Shown here one piece after another: positions 33,535-42,825 of a stretch of DNA of 64,000 nt. The stretch is from JANWYT01 sp034437555. Its GTDB lineage: Bacteria > Chloroflexota > Anaerolineae > Aggregatilineales > Phototrophicaceae. The stretch lies in contig DAOTTQ010000013.1 of NCBI GenBank assembly GCA_034437555.1, positions 93,043 to 157,042 on the forward strand, written 5' to 3'. Position 1 is the first letter of the stretch; each line of letters starts with the position of its first letter. The notes under the pieces were generated by a model, which ran no database searches, was not told the origin of the DNA, and worked only from the letters and a program-made list of their open reading frames with translations. A program made the translations under genes and the position numbers.

Positions 33535-34737
33535 TTAGGGGCTAAAAAATGCGCTGGCAATTTGCTCGCTGGCAATTTGCGCTTCTACGTTAAAGTTATA
33601 CATTGCGCCCTTGCCCTTATAATGCACGCCCACGATGTATAAGCCCTTTTGCCCTTGCACTTCGCGCCCGTTGGGGTGGGTGCTACGGTCTAGCATGGGG
33701 AAGCCCCGTTGCCCATTGCCCGTTAAGTTCCATTCACAGAGCGCAGAGGCTTCATAATAGGTTTCGCTAAATTGCATGTCCACGTCTAAATATTCATGAA
33801 GCACTGGCTCATAGCCCGTTGCCATAATCACAACATCGGGGCAAATGACTTCTCCGTCTGCCAATGTGACGTTTTGTTCATCAAACGCAATCGGCGCAGT
33901 AACGAGATACACAATGCCCTTTTTAACGGCATCCAATAGTTCACGCCCTTGATACGCCGTGAGGCTCTTTTTGCCTTTGGGTGGCACAAGCCCATAGCGT
34001 TCAGACTCTTGATAGCCCCTATTACTAAGCTTCATCAGGCGTTCACACCATGCCGATGGCAAATGTTCCGCCAGCATCATCCATGCGTGCTTAGGCAAGC
34101 CTAGCGGGTAGCGTTGGATGAGCGTAACGCCACTACGAATGGCAATTTTTATATGCTTGGCGGTGTGTGCGCTGGCAACGGCAATATCAATACCGCTGGG
34201 CCCATTGCCCACCACAAGTACGTTTTGCCCTGTCACTTGGTGGGGGTGCTTAAAATCGTGGGCGTGCAGGACGCGTCCCTTAAAGCGGTCTAGCCCTTCA
34301 ATGTGGGGCATGACGGGGCGACCATAAACGCCTGTCGCACAAATAACAGCGCGATAGTGCGCCACGCCTTCGCTCGTTTCAGCGCGCCATTGCTCGCCAT
34401 CTTTACTAACGCGCTTTACGATAATGCCCAGACGGATGTTAAAGCGGTGCTTTTGCACGTACTTTAGCAGATAATCATAGTATTGGCGTGCGCTAGGAAA
34501 CATGCCATAAGACAAAGGGAAGCGTGCGCGGGGCAAATGCGAATAAAAGCGCGTGGTGTTTAGCTTTAGCGAAGGGTATAAACTGTGCCATGTAGACGCG
34601 ATGATGGGGGCGCGGTCGATGACCAAATACGGCACGCCTGCCCGTTGTAGAGCATCGGCACAGGCAATACCCGCCGGTCCCGCGCCAATGACTAGCACTT
34701 CTGGAGAGGTATCTATCAATGACTTAGGCTGTTTCAA
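33535..34737 (-). CDS. flavin-containing monooxygenase-like FAD/NAD(P) oxidoreductase
   Basis: An FAD- and NAD(P)H-binding enzyme of the FMO/Baeyer-Villiger group. N-terminal FAD fold VIGAGPAGIACADALQRAGV, the STWHSLYPSLKLNTTR segment typical of FMO-like proteins, a central NAD(P) fold VLVVGNGPSGIDIAVASA, and the ATGYEP motif near the end. Length 400 is shorter than yeast or plant FMOs but normal for bacterial forms. It overlaps the biotin carrier gene by 14 bases and both are in the same minus-strand operon, an unusual pairing. Substrate unknown. Confidence 0.85.
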   Translation of the reverse strand: MKQPKSLIDTSPEVLVIGAGPAGIACADALQRAGVPYLVIDRAPIIASTWHSLYPSLKLNTTRFYSHLPRARFPLSYGMFPSARQYYDYLLKYVQKHRFNIRLGIIVKRVSKDGEQWRAETSEGVAHYRAVICATGVYGRPVMPHIEGLDRFKGRVLHAHDFKHPHQVTGQNVLVVGNGPSGIDIAVASAHTAKHIKIAIRSGVTLIQRYPLGLPKHAWMMLAEHLPSAWCERLMKLSNRGYQESERYGLVPPKGKKSLTAYQGRELLDAVKKGIVYLVTAPIAFDEQNVTLADGEVICPDVVIMATGYEPVLHEYLDVDMQFSETYYEASALCEWNLTGNGQRGFPMLDRSTHPNGREVQGQKGLYIVGVHYKGKGAMYNFNVEAQIASEQIASAFFSP

Positions 34738-35227
34738 ACGTCATCTCTATCAAGGCTTGCCCACGTTCTACTACTTGCCCCTTTTGCACGTTTAGCCGTT
34801 TAATCGTGCCATCTTGGGGTGCAGTAACGCGGATTTCCATCTTCATGGCTTCCATAATCAGTAACACCTGCCCACTTGTTACGCTTTGCCCCTCACTGAC
34901 GCGCACATCCGTTACTTGCCCCGGCATTTGCGCGTTAAGATCACCTTTACCTGCAAGGCTTTTACGGCGTTTGCTGGTGCTATCGGTGCGTGATACCACA
35001 TAATGTTGCCCGCTGGTATGAATATAGCGTTCTGTGCCTGCGCTTGCCACACGCACAATATGGGCTTGCCCATTAACGCTAATGCGCCATACGCCATCGC
35101 CTAATGCGGTTGCCTCAAAAGTTTGCACTGTGCCATCGGGCAGGGTGGCGCGGTATTCATGCTCACCATTGCGCTCTAATGTGAGGTTTTCGGGCTGATT
35201 GTTGTACTCATATGTATACTGTGGCAT
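34724..35227 (-). CDS. biotin/lipoyl-attachment (biotin carboxyl carrier-like) protein
   Basis: A free-standing biotin carrier. The C-terminal barrel has the biotinylation motif LLIMEAMKMEIRVTAPQDG with the Lys in AMKM, and VQKGQVVERGQALIEM as its second half. The first 85 residues are a beta-rich domain (YEYNNQPENLTLERNGEHEY) followed by a charged linker, the layout of the carrier domain of acyl-CoA carboxylases. No carboxylase or carboxyltransferase gene is in the window, so its enzyme partner must be elsewhere. The ATG at 35227 is supported by GGAAAA upstream. It overlaps the downstream FMO-like gene, implying coupled translation. Confidence 0.82.
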   Translation of the reverse strand: MPQYTYEYNNQPENLTLERNGEHEYRATLPDGTVQTFEATALGDGVWRISVNGQAHIVRVASAGTERYIHTSGQHYVVSRTDSTSKRRKSLAGKGDLNAQMPGQVTDVRVSEGQSVTSGQVLLIMEAMKMEIRVTAPQDGTIKRLNVQKGQVVERGQALIEMTFETA

Positions 35228-35290
35228 GGTGTTTTCCTGCAGAGGGTGATTAAGGGGCAACGCTAAACAAGGGTTGCCCGTGTGTCGTAT

Positions 35291-35833
35291 TTAAGAGGGG
35301 GCAGCCGTCATAAATGCGCTGTAACCCGTTTCGGGGTCATTGCGAATGACTAATGTTCTAGCACCGCCCACATGCGTAATGCCACTCATCTTGTACGCTT
35401 TGGCGGGCTTGCCAGTGCTATCTAGGCGGTTTGTCCAGTACACAAAGTCACCCTTTTGCCAAATGTACACGGCGGGTACTTCATCAATGACAACGGCAAT
35501 ATGACGGCGTTCAAAGCCATCATACAGAGGCGGGTCGAACCACGGCACCCATGCGCCTGCGGTATGTTCGCTTTTTAGCACAATGGCACTTTGCCCCAAA
35601 ATGTCTTTGCTGTCTCTGGGGGTTTCTTTATTGACAAACTTCACGATTTTATCGGTGGTATTAAAAACTGTGGTTATCTCTGTAACTGGCATCGAATCCC
35701 TCACTGCGCTTGCACTACGCTGTACACCGCCCACGGCGGTACTTACGCCCGTTCCTGCAATTTCTACGGTTTTGGCAACGCCCTTTACGACGGTAGAAAT
35801 GACTTTCCAAACAGTAATATCGTCATTACTCAT
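35291..35833 (-). CDS. hypothetical protein
   Basis: Not recognised. About 180 residues: an N-terminal amphipathic helix (VWKVISTVVKGVAKTVEIAG) rich in Ser/Val/Thr, then a beta-rich domain (AGAWVPWFDPPLYDGFERRH, VIDEVPAVYIWQKGDFVYW) near the C-terminus. No signal peptide. The ATG at 35833 is preferred over an upstream ATG because AGGACG precedes it. It lies in the minus-strand gene series between a glycosyltransferase and the biotin carrier. Confidence 0.55.
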   Translation of the reverse strand: MSNDDITVWKVISTVVKGVAKTVEIAGTGVSTAVGGVQRSASAVRDSMPVTEITTVFNTTDKIVKFVNKETPRDSKDILGQSAIVLKSEHTAGAWVPWFDPPLYDGFERRHIAVVIDEVPAVYIWQKGDFVYWTNRLDSTGKPAKAYKMSGITHVGGARTLVIRNDPETGYSAFMTAAPS

Positions 35834-35890
35834 GGCAAACGTCCTCAACATGCGTTCATGAGCTTATTATATCGCTAAAGCTCCTGTTTT

Positions 35891-36901
35891 TTATACGTCT
35901 AGCCCATCATAAAGTTGCATATATGGCTGATAATGTGCCTTACGCCAACGCAAGCCCACAGGGTAGCCCCACATTTTGGCAATATCCCCTACTGCGCGAA
36001 TAATGGGAATGAGCAAAAGGGCTTGTAACCACGTGAACAGGCTAGCTCGTTGGTTGTGGATTGCCTCATAACGCGCCATCACGCTAGGCAACCGCCTAAG
36101 GGGCGCAAGCACATACAAAAGCCCCCCCAATAAGAGTGCGCCAAAAAACAACGGATGAACCCACGTCCCCAACGCCAAAAGCAAGGGCAAGCCCACCAAG
36201 TACGTGATATAGCGGATAATGTGACGCTTGCGCCATAGGTCGGCTTTACCATCCCCACGCGCATAACGATAATACTGCACAAAAAACGCCTTTAGCGTGC
36301 TACGGGGGCGAAAATATACCAACGCATCGGGTACAAATACAAAAGGAGGTTGGGTGGCTTTCAGGCGCAAATCAAACACCAAGTCCTCGCAATAGTCTAG
36401 CCATTCGGGATAGCCAACAACGTGCTGAAATGCGCTTTTTCTGACGGCAATGCTACGGCTACTAGGCAAAAAGGTTTGCGGGTCAATTTCGTTGACTAAC
36501 GGCAGAACGGTTGCGCCCATCGCCAATTCAAACAGGGTATAGGGGTCGGCTTCAAAGAAACCGCACGCTACGCCCAACGCTTCGTTTTGTAAAAGAGGCT
36601 TTGTGATGCGCTCTAGCCATGTGGGGGTAAGCCTTACGCCGGCATCGGTAATGGCGATGATATTGTGTGTGGCGTGCTGTACGGCAAGGTTACGCCCTTT
36701 GCTAATGTTACAGCCCTTTGCCACCAACACCTTAAGCATAATGCGCCCCTCATAGGTTTTAAGGCGTGCTACAGTGTCATCGGTGCTTCCGCCGTCCACA
36801 ATAACCACTTCATCAGGCGGAAGGGTTTGGCTAAGGAGCGAATCCATCAGGCGATTGATGCTTTCACCTTCGTTAAGAACGGTTGCAATCAGGGTAATCA
36901 A
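35891..36901 (-). CDS. family 2 glycosyltransferase
   Basis: A GT-A-fold glycosyltransferase. Signatures: MITLIATVLNEGESINRLMD, VVIVDGGSTDDTVARL (nucleotide site), GCNISKGRNLAVQHAT, and IIAITDAGVRLTPTW for the DxD-like region. C-terminal membrane helices (LPLLLALGTWVHPLFFGALL) attach it to the membrane. It likely adds a sugar to a lipid-linked or surface glycan. Seven bases separate it from the second GT2 gene upstream, so they probably act on the same product. Confidence 0.88.
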   Translation of the reverse strand: MITLIATVLNEGESINRLMDSLLSQTLPPDEVVIVDGGSTDDTVARLKTYEGRIMLKVLVAKGCNISKGRNLAVQHATHNIIAITDAGVRLTPTWLERITKPLLQNEALGVACGFFEADPYTLFELAMGATVLPLVNEIDPQTFLPSSRSIAVRKSAFQHVVGYPEWLDYCEDLVFDLRLKATQPPFVFVPDALVYFRPRSTLKAFFVQYYRYARGDGKADLWRKRHIIRYITYLVGLPLLLALGTWVHPLFFGALLLGGLLYVLAPLRRLPSVMARYEAIHNQRASLFTWLQALLLIPIIRAVGDIAKMWGYPVGLRWRKAHYQPYMQLYDGLDV

Positions 36902-36908
36902 GGGTGCT

Positions 36909-38354
36909 TTAGCCTTCCTTTGTGCGCCAATGGCTTTGGGAGCGCGGATGTGTCACTTGCCAATGGTCGCGCACTTCCCACGTGACCACCATCCCAAACG
37001 CCAGCACATACAGCAAAATATACGGCAAAAGAGGGCTACTCTTTTGGATGGCAAGCCCTAGCCCCCATAATGAATAGCACAAAAGCACCACTTCGGGCAA
37101 GATGTTAAGGTGTGGCAGGGCGTAGGTGCTGGCTTGCCACTGTTGGGCAAACTTGGGGGTGCGCTTAAATTCGCCCTTTAGTCCCAAGAAGGCACGTGCC
37201 ACCGCCCACGAGTTACGGGCAATCATGCCCGTAGTGAGCAATGCTAAAACAGGGAATGCCCATAAATGGCGCACATGCTGATAGAGTACGGATTGGCTAA
37301 TGACGTACATTAAGGGCGGGATGAGGCTAGCGAAGCCTAAAGGCGCAAGTGTAAGTGGCACATCTTTAGCAACGAGGAGGGGCAGTGCCAGTAATGCGAA
37401 CATCATGCACACTTGGGGCAGGTATTGTGCCAGATGGTGCAGTGCCATCACACGCTGGGTCAGCGAGAGTGGGCTTTGCCAAATAGGGAGCGCGTGGTGC
37501 TTTAAACATTCGGTGTTGCCTTGCGCCCAACGGGCTTGTTGCTGGCGATAGGCTGCCAATTGAGGCGGAAGCTCGCCTGGTACCACAACATCAGGCAGAT
37601 AAAGCGCCCTCCACCCCTGTAATTGCGCCCGATAGCTTAAATCGCAGTCCTCTGTAAGCGTTTGCGCTGACCAACCGCCAGATTCATGAATGGCACGCAC
37701 GCGCCACACGCCTCCCGTACCATTAAACGGCACCAGCAACCCCCCCCGTGAACGCCCTGTTTGTTCTATCGTAAAGTGGGCATCCATGCTGAGGCGCTGC
37801 GCTGATGTGAGAGGATTGGCTTCGGCGTTAAGGTGTCCCCACCGTGTTTGTAGCATCGCCAAGCCCTCATCTTCAATTAGAAAGGGCAATGTGGCGCGTA
37901 AAAAGTGGGGTGGGGGCATAAAGTCGGCATCAAAGATAGCAACAAATTCAGCGTTAGTTTGTGTAAGTCCATACGCCAATGCACCTGCTTTATAGCCTTC
38001 CCGTTGGGTGCGCCTGATGTGTTGAATATCCCACCCCGCGCTAATGTAGGGCGCAATCAGCCGCGCCAGTGTGGGGGTGGTGTCGTCGGTGGAATCGTCT
38101 AGAAATTGCAGGGTGAGTTTTTCATGCGGATAATCTAGGGCAACTACCGCCCCTAACAAACGAGCAATGACGGCTTGCTCGTTATACAGGGGCAATTGCA
38201 CCACCACATAGGGCAAGTCTTTAGGCAAGGGGGGCGTGGTAGGCGTGTGCTTGCGGTGACGCAGATATTGCACCAACACAAACGCTTGCCCCAGCGTATA
38301 CAACGCTAAAGTAACCGTGGACAGCACATAAATGAGGGTTAATAGGTGGGTCAT
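36909..38354 (-). CDS. membrane glycosyltransferase, processive GT2 (cellulose-synthase-like)
   Basis: A membrane-bound GT2 enzyme with the processive-type motif set: VVQLPLYNEQAVIARLLGAV at the N-terminus, FLDDSTDDTTPT, FDADFMPPPHFL (DxD), TEDCDLSYRAQLQGW, and QQQARWAQGNTEC (QxxRW). Two or more membrane helices follow the catalytic domain (VCMMFALLALPLLVAK, LPYILLYVLAFGMVVTW). Enzymes with this set make glucans, glucosylceramide or related polymers. The start codon overlaps the stop of the lipoprotein gene (ATGA). Product unknown. Confidence 0.9.
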   Translation of the reverse strand: MTHLLTLIYVLSTVTLALYTLGQAFVLVQYLRHRKHTPTTPPLPKDLPYVVVQLPLYNEQAVIARLLGAVVALDYPHEKLTLQFLDDSTDDTTPTLARLIAPYISAGWDIQHIRRTQREGYKAGALAYGLTQTNAEFVAIFDADFMPPPHFLRATLPFLIEDEGLAMLQTRWGHLNAEANPLTSAQRLSMDAHFTIEQTGRSRGGLLVPFNGTGGVWRVRAIHESGGWSAQTLTEDCDLSYRAQLQGWRALYLPDVVVPGELPPQLAAYRQQQARWAQGNTECLKHHALPIWQSPLSLTQRVMALHHLAQYLPQVCMMFALLALPLLVAKDVPLTLAPLGFASLIPPLMYVISQSVLYQHVRHLWAFPVLALLTTGMIARNSWAVARAFLGLKGEFKRTPKFAQQWQASTYALPHLNILPEVVLLCYSLWGLGLAIQKSSPLLPYILLYVLAFGMVVTWEVRDHWQVTHPRSQSHWRTKEG

Positions 38355-38791
38355 GGGGCGCTTAGGCTATCCTTCATCTGTGTAATGACGCTCTTTAATT
38401 CGTTTTCGCGGATTTGTGGGGCTTCGCTCATTAGCCATACTGTACCTGATGCCAGCGTAACTTCTTCTAATAGTATCACGCGCCCTTGTGCGGCTTGCGG
38501 AGGAACAATAGGCGCAATACTCACAGTAATGGCGATTTGGCTTTCTTGTGGGTCATCATTCTCACTAGGCGACACAAAGACAAGCCGTGTGGGTTCGGGC
38601 GCGGTGTTAACTTTAACCACACGCCAAGAGGCGGGATAGCGCATTTCAAACGCCTCATCACGCACCCACTCTTCCTCAATCATCACCGAAGGCGCAGGTG
38701 TATAACGCAATTGTGGGGGCGTGGTTGCTGGCACAATGGGCGCACAGCCCACCAAAACGGCTAAAATCAGGGCAACACAAAAAGTTCTCAT
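38351..38791 (-). CDS. small lipoprotein
   Basis: An exported lipoprotein of 146 residues with the lipobox LVGC at Cys16. The mature part contains FEMRYPASWRVVK and VFVSPSENDDPQES, like PsbP/Mog1-type beta proteins seen in other Chloroflexi lipoproteins. Function unknown. It overlaps the glycosyltransferase start by four bases and follows a small membrane protein by 11, consistent with one operon. Confidence 0.7.
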   Translation of the reverse strand: MRTFCVALILAVLVGCAPIVPATTPPQLRYTPAPSVMIEEEWVRDEAFEMRYPASWRVVKVNTAPEPTRLVFVSPSENDDPQESQIAITVSIAPIVPPQAAQGRVILLEEVTLASGTVWLMSEAPQIRENELKSVITQMKDSLSAP

Positions 38792-38802
38792 GCTTCACAT
38801 CA

Positions 38803-39306
38803 CTAGGGAGCGCGGTTAGGAACGCTAGGGTCGTTGATAAGGTCACTTAACCCCGAATTCGGCTCATCACAAGACATCCATCCCGACCACGCGACCACAT
38901 GCCAAGTCTCATCGGGTTTTTGCTCTGTGCGTGCGTAAATGCACACCCCACTAAATCCCTGATTTTCGGCGTAGGTGGCTAAAAAGAGAATGTTCCAAGC
39001 GTCACGTCCATCGCGTTGTGCGCGTCTGAATACGGCATTTAAGAAGTCACCCCAATCTGCGGGGGTATAATCATCCACACAGCGCGACACGCTTTCAACG
39101 GGGCAATTTTCGCGTACCCATGCCTGTAATTCTGGGCTAAGCGTGTTCATGGCGCTGGCATCATCGCCTTTGCCTGCGCTTAATACAAAGTCTTGGGCAA
39201 TGGCATAGGCGGGGTTTGTGCCTTGCGGAATGAGCAATGCCGTTGTGATGATAACAATCACGACAAAGACCAACAAACCAAGCCAATAAATGGGTTTCAT
39301 TTTCAT
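38803..39306 (-). CDS. membrane-anchored hypothetical protein
   Basis: A 167-residue protein with one N-terminal membrane helix (YWLGLLVFVVIVIITTALLI). The extracytoplasmic part has several cysteines (RENCPVESVSRCVDDY, GVCIYART, GWMSCDEP) that could form disulfides, and a fold suggestive of NTF2-like domains (ASAMNTLSPELQAWV). Not recognised. It sits inside the minus-strand envelope gene series. Confidence 0.6.
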   Translation of the reverse strand: MKMKPIYWLGLLVFVVIVIITTALLIPQGTNPAYAIAQDFVLSAGKGDDASAMNTLSPELQAWVRENCPVESVSRCVDDYTPADWGDFLNAVFRRAQRDGRDAWNILFLATYAENQGFSGVCIYARTEQKPDETWHVVAWSGWMSCDEPNSGLSDLINDPSVPNRAP

Positions 39307-39334
39307 CTTTCGCTATCTTCCTTGCGTGTGTTAG

Positions 39335-40591
39335 TTAGGGTTTTCTGGCAGGCAAGCTAAGGCAGGGGTTGGTTAGGCTAATAAATTCGCCGTTAATCCA
39401 GCCTGCTTCGCCTTCGTATTGGGCAAACCACCACGTTTTATCTTCGTTGGGGGCATACACCGTAAACACTGTATCAAATGGAATGAGAATAACGACTTCA
39501 GACCCCTCAGGCTGGGGCAAGTTACGCATGTTCACGTTAAAATTGGCGGTTGCCAAGCAGGGATTGGGTAGGGTTGCCGTTAGGGTGGGCGTTGCCGTTA
39601 CAAAGCGTTCACGGGTGGGCGTTGCGGTTGCCGTAGGGGCAAGCGTGCGCGTTGCCGTAGGCGATGGCGTAATGCTGGGCGTAGACGTAAGCGTATTGGT
39701 TGCGGTGGGTCGGCGGTCTACGGTGGGGATTGCCGTAATCAGCGCAATGCGTGTTGCTTGTAATTGGCTTTCATTGGGCGTGCTTTGGCTGGTGGGTACG
39801 GATTCTACGGCTTGCCCGCCACCCCCAAGCTGTGCGGTAATGCCCGTTACCAGTGTGTTAAAGTCACTATACACCGAACTGCCGATAAACGGCTCAATTT
39901 GCGTTAGGGCAAGTGGGCGGGCAATGGGCGGAATACAGCCATCTGCCACCAAGCCCAAAAGGAGGTTATCAACAAATTCGCGCAGTACCACCACCAAATC
40001 TTCGGGATCGCCCCCGTTTTCTTGCACCAATTGGGCTGCGCTAATGCTGCCATCTTCGGCAAAGCGTGCCAAAAGCTGTTCTTGAGTAATGCCACTTTCA
40101 ATCGCAATAATGCCCAAGAAGTCACCCGACAACCGCGCCCCTAATTGCCCAAAGTCGCAGGGGTCGAAGCCTGTGGGGGTTTCATTAACGGGTGTGGGAC
40201 GACGCACAATGGGCGTTGCGCTTTGTTCTATGATGAGTGACAAAATGCTATTGGTAAGGGTAGCCACCAAAAGAACAATTGCCATACTTACGCTGGTAAG
40301 CCCTCGTGAGGACTTTAGCCCTTGTGGGCGAATACTTTCAATGACGGCAACCGCTAAGCCCGTTAAAAAGAGGGGCAATATGACTAAGAAGTTAAGTTGT
40401 TCAATGAGACCAAAACGCGCATCCGAGAAGTTATCAATAATCAGGCTAACGATTAACAACGCAACGATAAGGAACACCAAAAATAGCTCAATAAAGCGTA
40501 CTTTGCGCTGACGGCGAAACGTGCGGATGAGGTTACTTAGGATGAAGATAAGCGCACAAACCGCGCCCACGATGTAAAAGATGAGTGCCAA
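39335..40591 (-). CDS. membrane protein with C-terminal SH3-like domain
   Basis: Four membrane helices in the first 120 residues (FYIVGAVCALIFILSNLIRT, IELFLVFLIVALLIVSLIID, FLVILPLFLTGLAVAVIES, VSMAIVLLVATLTNSILSLI). Then comes an extracytoplasmic helical domain (LARFAEDGSISAAQLVQENG), a Thr/Pro-rich linker (TSTPSITPSPTATRTLAPT) and a C-terminal SH3-like domain (ANFNVNMRNLPQPEGSEVVI, GEAGWINGEFISL). The linker-SH3 pairing also occurs in the protein at 9374-10861. Probably binds wall or surface glycans. It starts the minus-strand series that ends at 33535. Confidence 0.7.
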   Translation of the reverse strand: MALIFYIVGAVCALIFILSNLIRTFRRQRKVRFIELFLVFLIVALLIVSLIIDNFSDARFGLIEQLNFLVILPLFLTGLAVAVIESIRPQGLKSSRGLTSVSMAIVLLVATLTNSILSLIIEQSATPIVRRPTPVNETPTGFDPCDFGQLGARLSGDFLGIIAIESGITQEQLLARFAEDGSISAAQLVQENGGDPEDLVVVLREFVDNLLLGLVADGCIPPIARPLALTQIEPFIGSSVYSDFNTLVTGITAQLGGGGQAVESVPTSQSTPNESQLQATRIALITAIPTVDRRPTATNTLTSTPSITPSPTATRTLAPTATATPTRERFVTATPTLTATLPNPCLATANFNVNMRNLPQPEGSEVVILIPFDTVFTVYAPNEDKTWWFAQYEGEAGWINGEFISLTNPCLSLPARKP

Positions 40592-40706
40592 GATGTCTCC
40601 CTGCGTGCTTGCATGATGTGCGATTGTAGCCTACCATAGGGGCATGATGAGAGGGTGAGAATGGTGAAGAATTGATAACACCCCAAAACTTGTTAAAAAG
40701 TGAGCG

Positions 40707-41522
40707 TTGGACGTGGTAAATATCAAAGATACGTTTGCAGAAATCATTAATCCTTATTGGAAGGTGAGCCATTTGGGCAGTGGCGCAGTCATTCGCCGTC
40801 CCGCATCGTTGCATCTTTCGCTGATGCCGACACAAGACGAAGACATCATCTATCAATCTGCCCAACTGACCAATTATGACGCTGAAACTGGTTTTACGTG
40901 CAAGCCCCCCCTTCGGTTGACGATAGATGCCCTTGCTAGCCTGCATCCTTCTAACATGAAAGGCACAATGGGCTTTGGCTTTTGGAATGGCGCAATTAAC
41001 AGCGACCATGAGCGCGTGGACTTGCCTCAAACGCTGTGGTTTTATTTCACTGCGCCCCCCAGCCATGTTAGCCTTACGCCGGATATTGCGCCTACGGGCT
41101 GGAAAGCCAGCATGGGCAATGCAAAATTAGGCTTTGCCAAACGGTTTTTACCCTTCATTCAAAAAACGAAGATTCGCTTCTTTAAACGGCTCTTTTGGCG
41201 TATTGGGCAACGTAACATTCGTATTCAAGAGGTGGTATTGGATGCCGATTTACTTACGCAACCCCATCGCTATATTATTGAATGGTATCAAGATCGCGCC
41301 CTATTTTATGTGGATGATGACCTTGTGCAGACCGTAGAAAATCCGCCCCAAGACGCACTAGGCTTTGTGGCGTGGATGGACAACCGCACCATTATTTTAA
41401 CGCCCGAAGGCAAATATAAGGTAGAAACAACCCACATCAAGCGCGCCCAAGCCCTGATGTTAAGCATGGTTCACTTAGAAAGCCTAGACGAAAGCACCCC
41501 AACGGAGGCAAGCGGTGGGTAA
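40707..41522 (+). CDS. hypothetical jelly-roll-like protein
   Basis: Not firmly recognised. A 271-residue soluble protein with a beta-sandwich look: KGTMGFGFWNGAINSDHE, WFYFTAPPSHVSLTPDI and YIIEWYQDRALFYVDDDLV. The last is like the xxEWxxDRxxFYVDG segment of GH16/LamG-type jelly rolls. The catalytic ExDxxE of GH16 is not apparent, so it may be a non-enzymatic relative. No signal peptide. Start is TTG (or GTG at 40713). Its 3' end overlaps holB by 8 bases. Confidence 0.55.
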   Translation: MDVVNIKDTFAEIINPYWKVSHLGSGAVIRRPASLHLSLMPTQDEDIIYQSAQLTNYDAETGFTCKPPLRLTIDALASLHPSNMKGTMGFGFWNGAINSDHERVDLPQTLWFYFTAPPSHVSLTPDIAPTGWKASMGNAKLGFAKRFLPFIQKTKIRFFKRLFWRIGQRNIRIQEVVLDADLLTQPHRYIIEWYQDRALFYVDDDLVQTVENPPQDALGFVAWMDNRTIILTPEGKYKVETTHIKRAQALMLSMVHLESLDESTPTEASGG

Positions 41523-42534
41523 TGAAATCACACAGTTTCCTCATTGGGGGGTGTATGGGCATGATTGGGCGTTGGGCTTTTTAGAAAAGGGCTTGCTAAA
41601 TGGGCGCACGCGCCACGCCTATCTGATTAGTGGAGCAGCCAACATTGGCAAAAACCAGCTTGCTCATGGGTTTGCCCGCACGCTGAATTGCACACATGAT
41701 GAAATGACCATGCGCCCGTGTGGAGAGTGCCGTTCTTGCCGATGGGTACTGAGTGGCAATCACCCCGATATTTTGTACCCCAACACGGATGAGCGAAGCA
41801 ACATGCTTAAAATTGATGCTATCCGTGAAGTGATGAAGCTCATTGCGTTAAAGCCGTATAGCTCACGTTATCGCATTGCCATTTTTAACGACTTTGACCG
41901 CGCCCAGCCCCGCGCCCAAGACGCGCTCTTAAAAACCTTAGAAGAACCGCCACCCCATGCTGTTATTTTGCTAATCGCATCATCATTAGAAGCCATTTTG
42001 CCCACGATTAAAAGCCGTTGCCAGTCGCTCCCGTTAAAGCCCGCCAGCACCGCCACCGTAGAGGGTATTTTGCTAGAAAAAGGCGCAAGCCCCGAACAAG
42101 CCACGCTGATTGCCCGTTTATCAAGTGGGCGCGTGGGGTGGGCATTAGAGGCATTGCACAATGATGGGGTTCTACAAGAACGCGAGGACGCGCTAAACAT
42201 GCTTAATGAAGCTCTGCGTGGTAATCGCGCCAGTCGCTTTGGTGTTGCCGAAAAATTGGCGGACGTAGCCAGCAAAGATAAGGATGCTTTACGCTATTTG
42301 CTAGAAATGTGGCAATCCTATTGGCGTGATGCGCTATTGCTAAAGCAAGAAAGCCCGGTGAAACCCTGTAACACCGACAAGCGCATTGACCTTGAACAAT
42401 TGGTGCAACGGATAGAGCTAAATGATGCCCTAAAAGCCTTAAACGCTACGCGCCACCTACTCTATAGCACCCTAAACACCAACGCCAATATGCGAATGGC
42501 ACTCGAAGCCATGTTGCTGGATTATCCTTTGTAA
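41515..42534 (+). CDS. holB: DNA polymerase III delta-prime subunit (clamp loader)
   Basis: The delta-prime subunit of the replicative clamp loader. N-terminal AAA+ fold with LNGRTRHAYLISGAANIGKN; the P-loop has GKN in place of GK(S/T), as expected of a subunit without ATPase activity. A four-Cys zinc site (CTHDEMTMRPCGECRSC), the SRC motif TIKSRCQSLPL, FNDFDRAQPRAQDALLKTLE and HAVILLIAS follow. Length 339 is usual. Start is GTG, overlapping the upstream gene by 8 bases. Confidence 0.9.
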   Translation: MGNEITQFPHWGVYGHDWALGFLEKGLLNGRTRHAYLISGAANIGKNQLAHGFARTLNCTHDEMTMRPCGECRSCRWVLSGNHPDILYPNTDERSNMLKIDAIREVMKLIALKPYSSRYRIAIFNDFDRAQPRAQDALLKTLEEPPPHAVILLIASSLEAILPTIKSRCQSLPLKPASTATVEGILLEKGASPEQATLIARLSSGRVGWALEALHNDGVLQEREDALNMLNEALRGNRASRFGVAEKLADVASKDKDALRYLLEMWQSYWRDALLLKQESPVKPCNTDKRIDLEQLVQRIELNDALKALNATRHLLYSTLNTNANMRMALEAMLLDYPL

Positions 42535-42825
42535 CCACACACATCTACAGAGTAAAAAACTCATTATGCGCATGGCATAGTGAAAATTATGCCATGCGGA
42601 TGCGTTCTTAAGGCGTTGTCTCTTACAACCCATTGCCTTTACCCCAACGTGGTGCGACCTATTTGTATTTTATCTACTGCTAATTTCTCCATTACTATAG
42701 CGCGTTTTTGTAAGTTGCCCACTTTCTTAACACAATCTCGCCGAGAGCGGGCTGATTTGATGTGAAAATCGTTATTCCTAGCTATAATAAGTACAGGTGT
42801 TCATAAAAAACTTAGGCAAAAAAAC
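42535..42825. other. intergenic region between holB and the kinase gene
   Basis: 291 bases without a convincing gene. I see only a TATAAT with weak upstream context and no hairpin terminator of note. Confidence 0.5.
42783..42788 (+). promoter_or_regulatory. -10 element of the receptor kinase gene
   Basis: TATAAT lies 37 bases before the GTG start at 42826. The best -35 candidate, TTGATG at 42757-42762, is 20 bases upstream, a long spacer, so the promoter is only probable. Confidence 0.4.
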
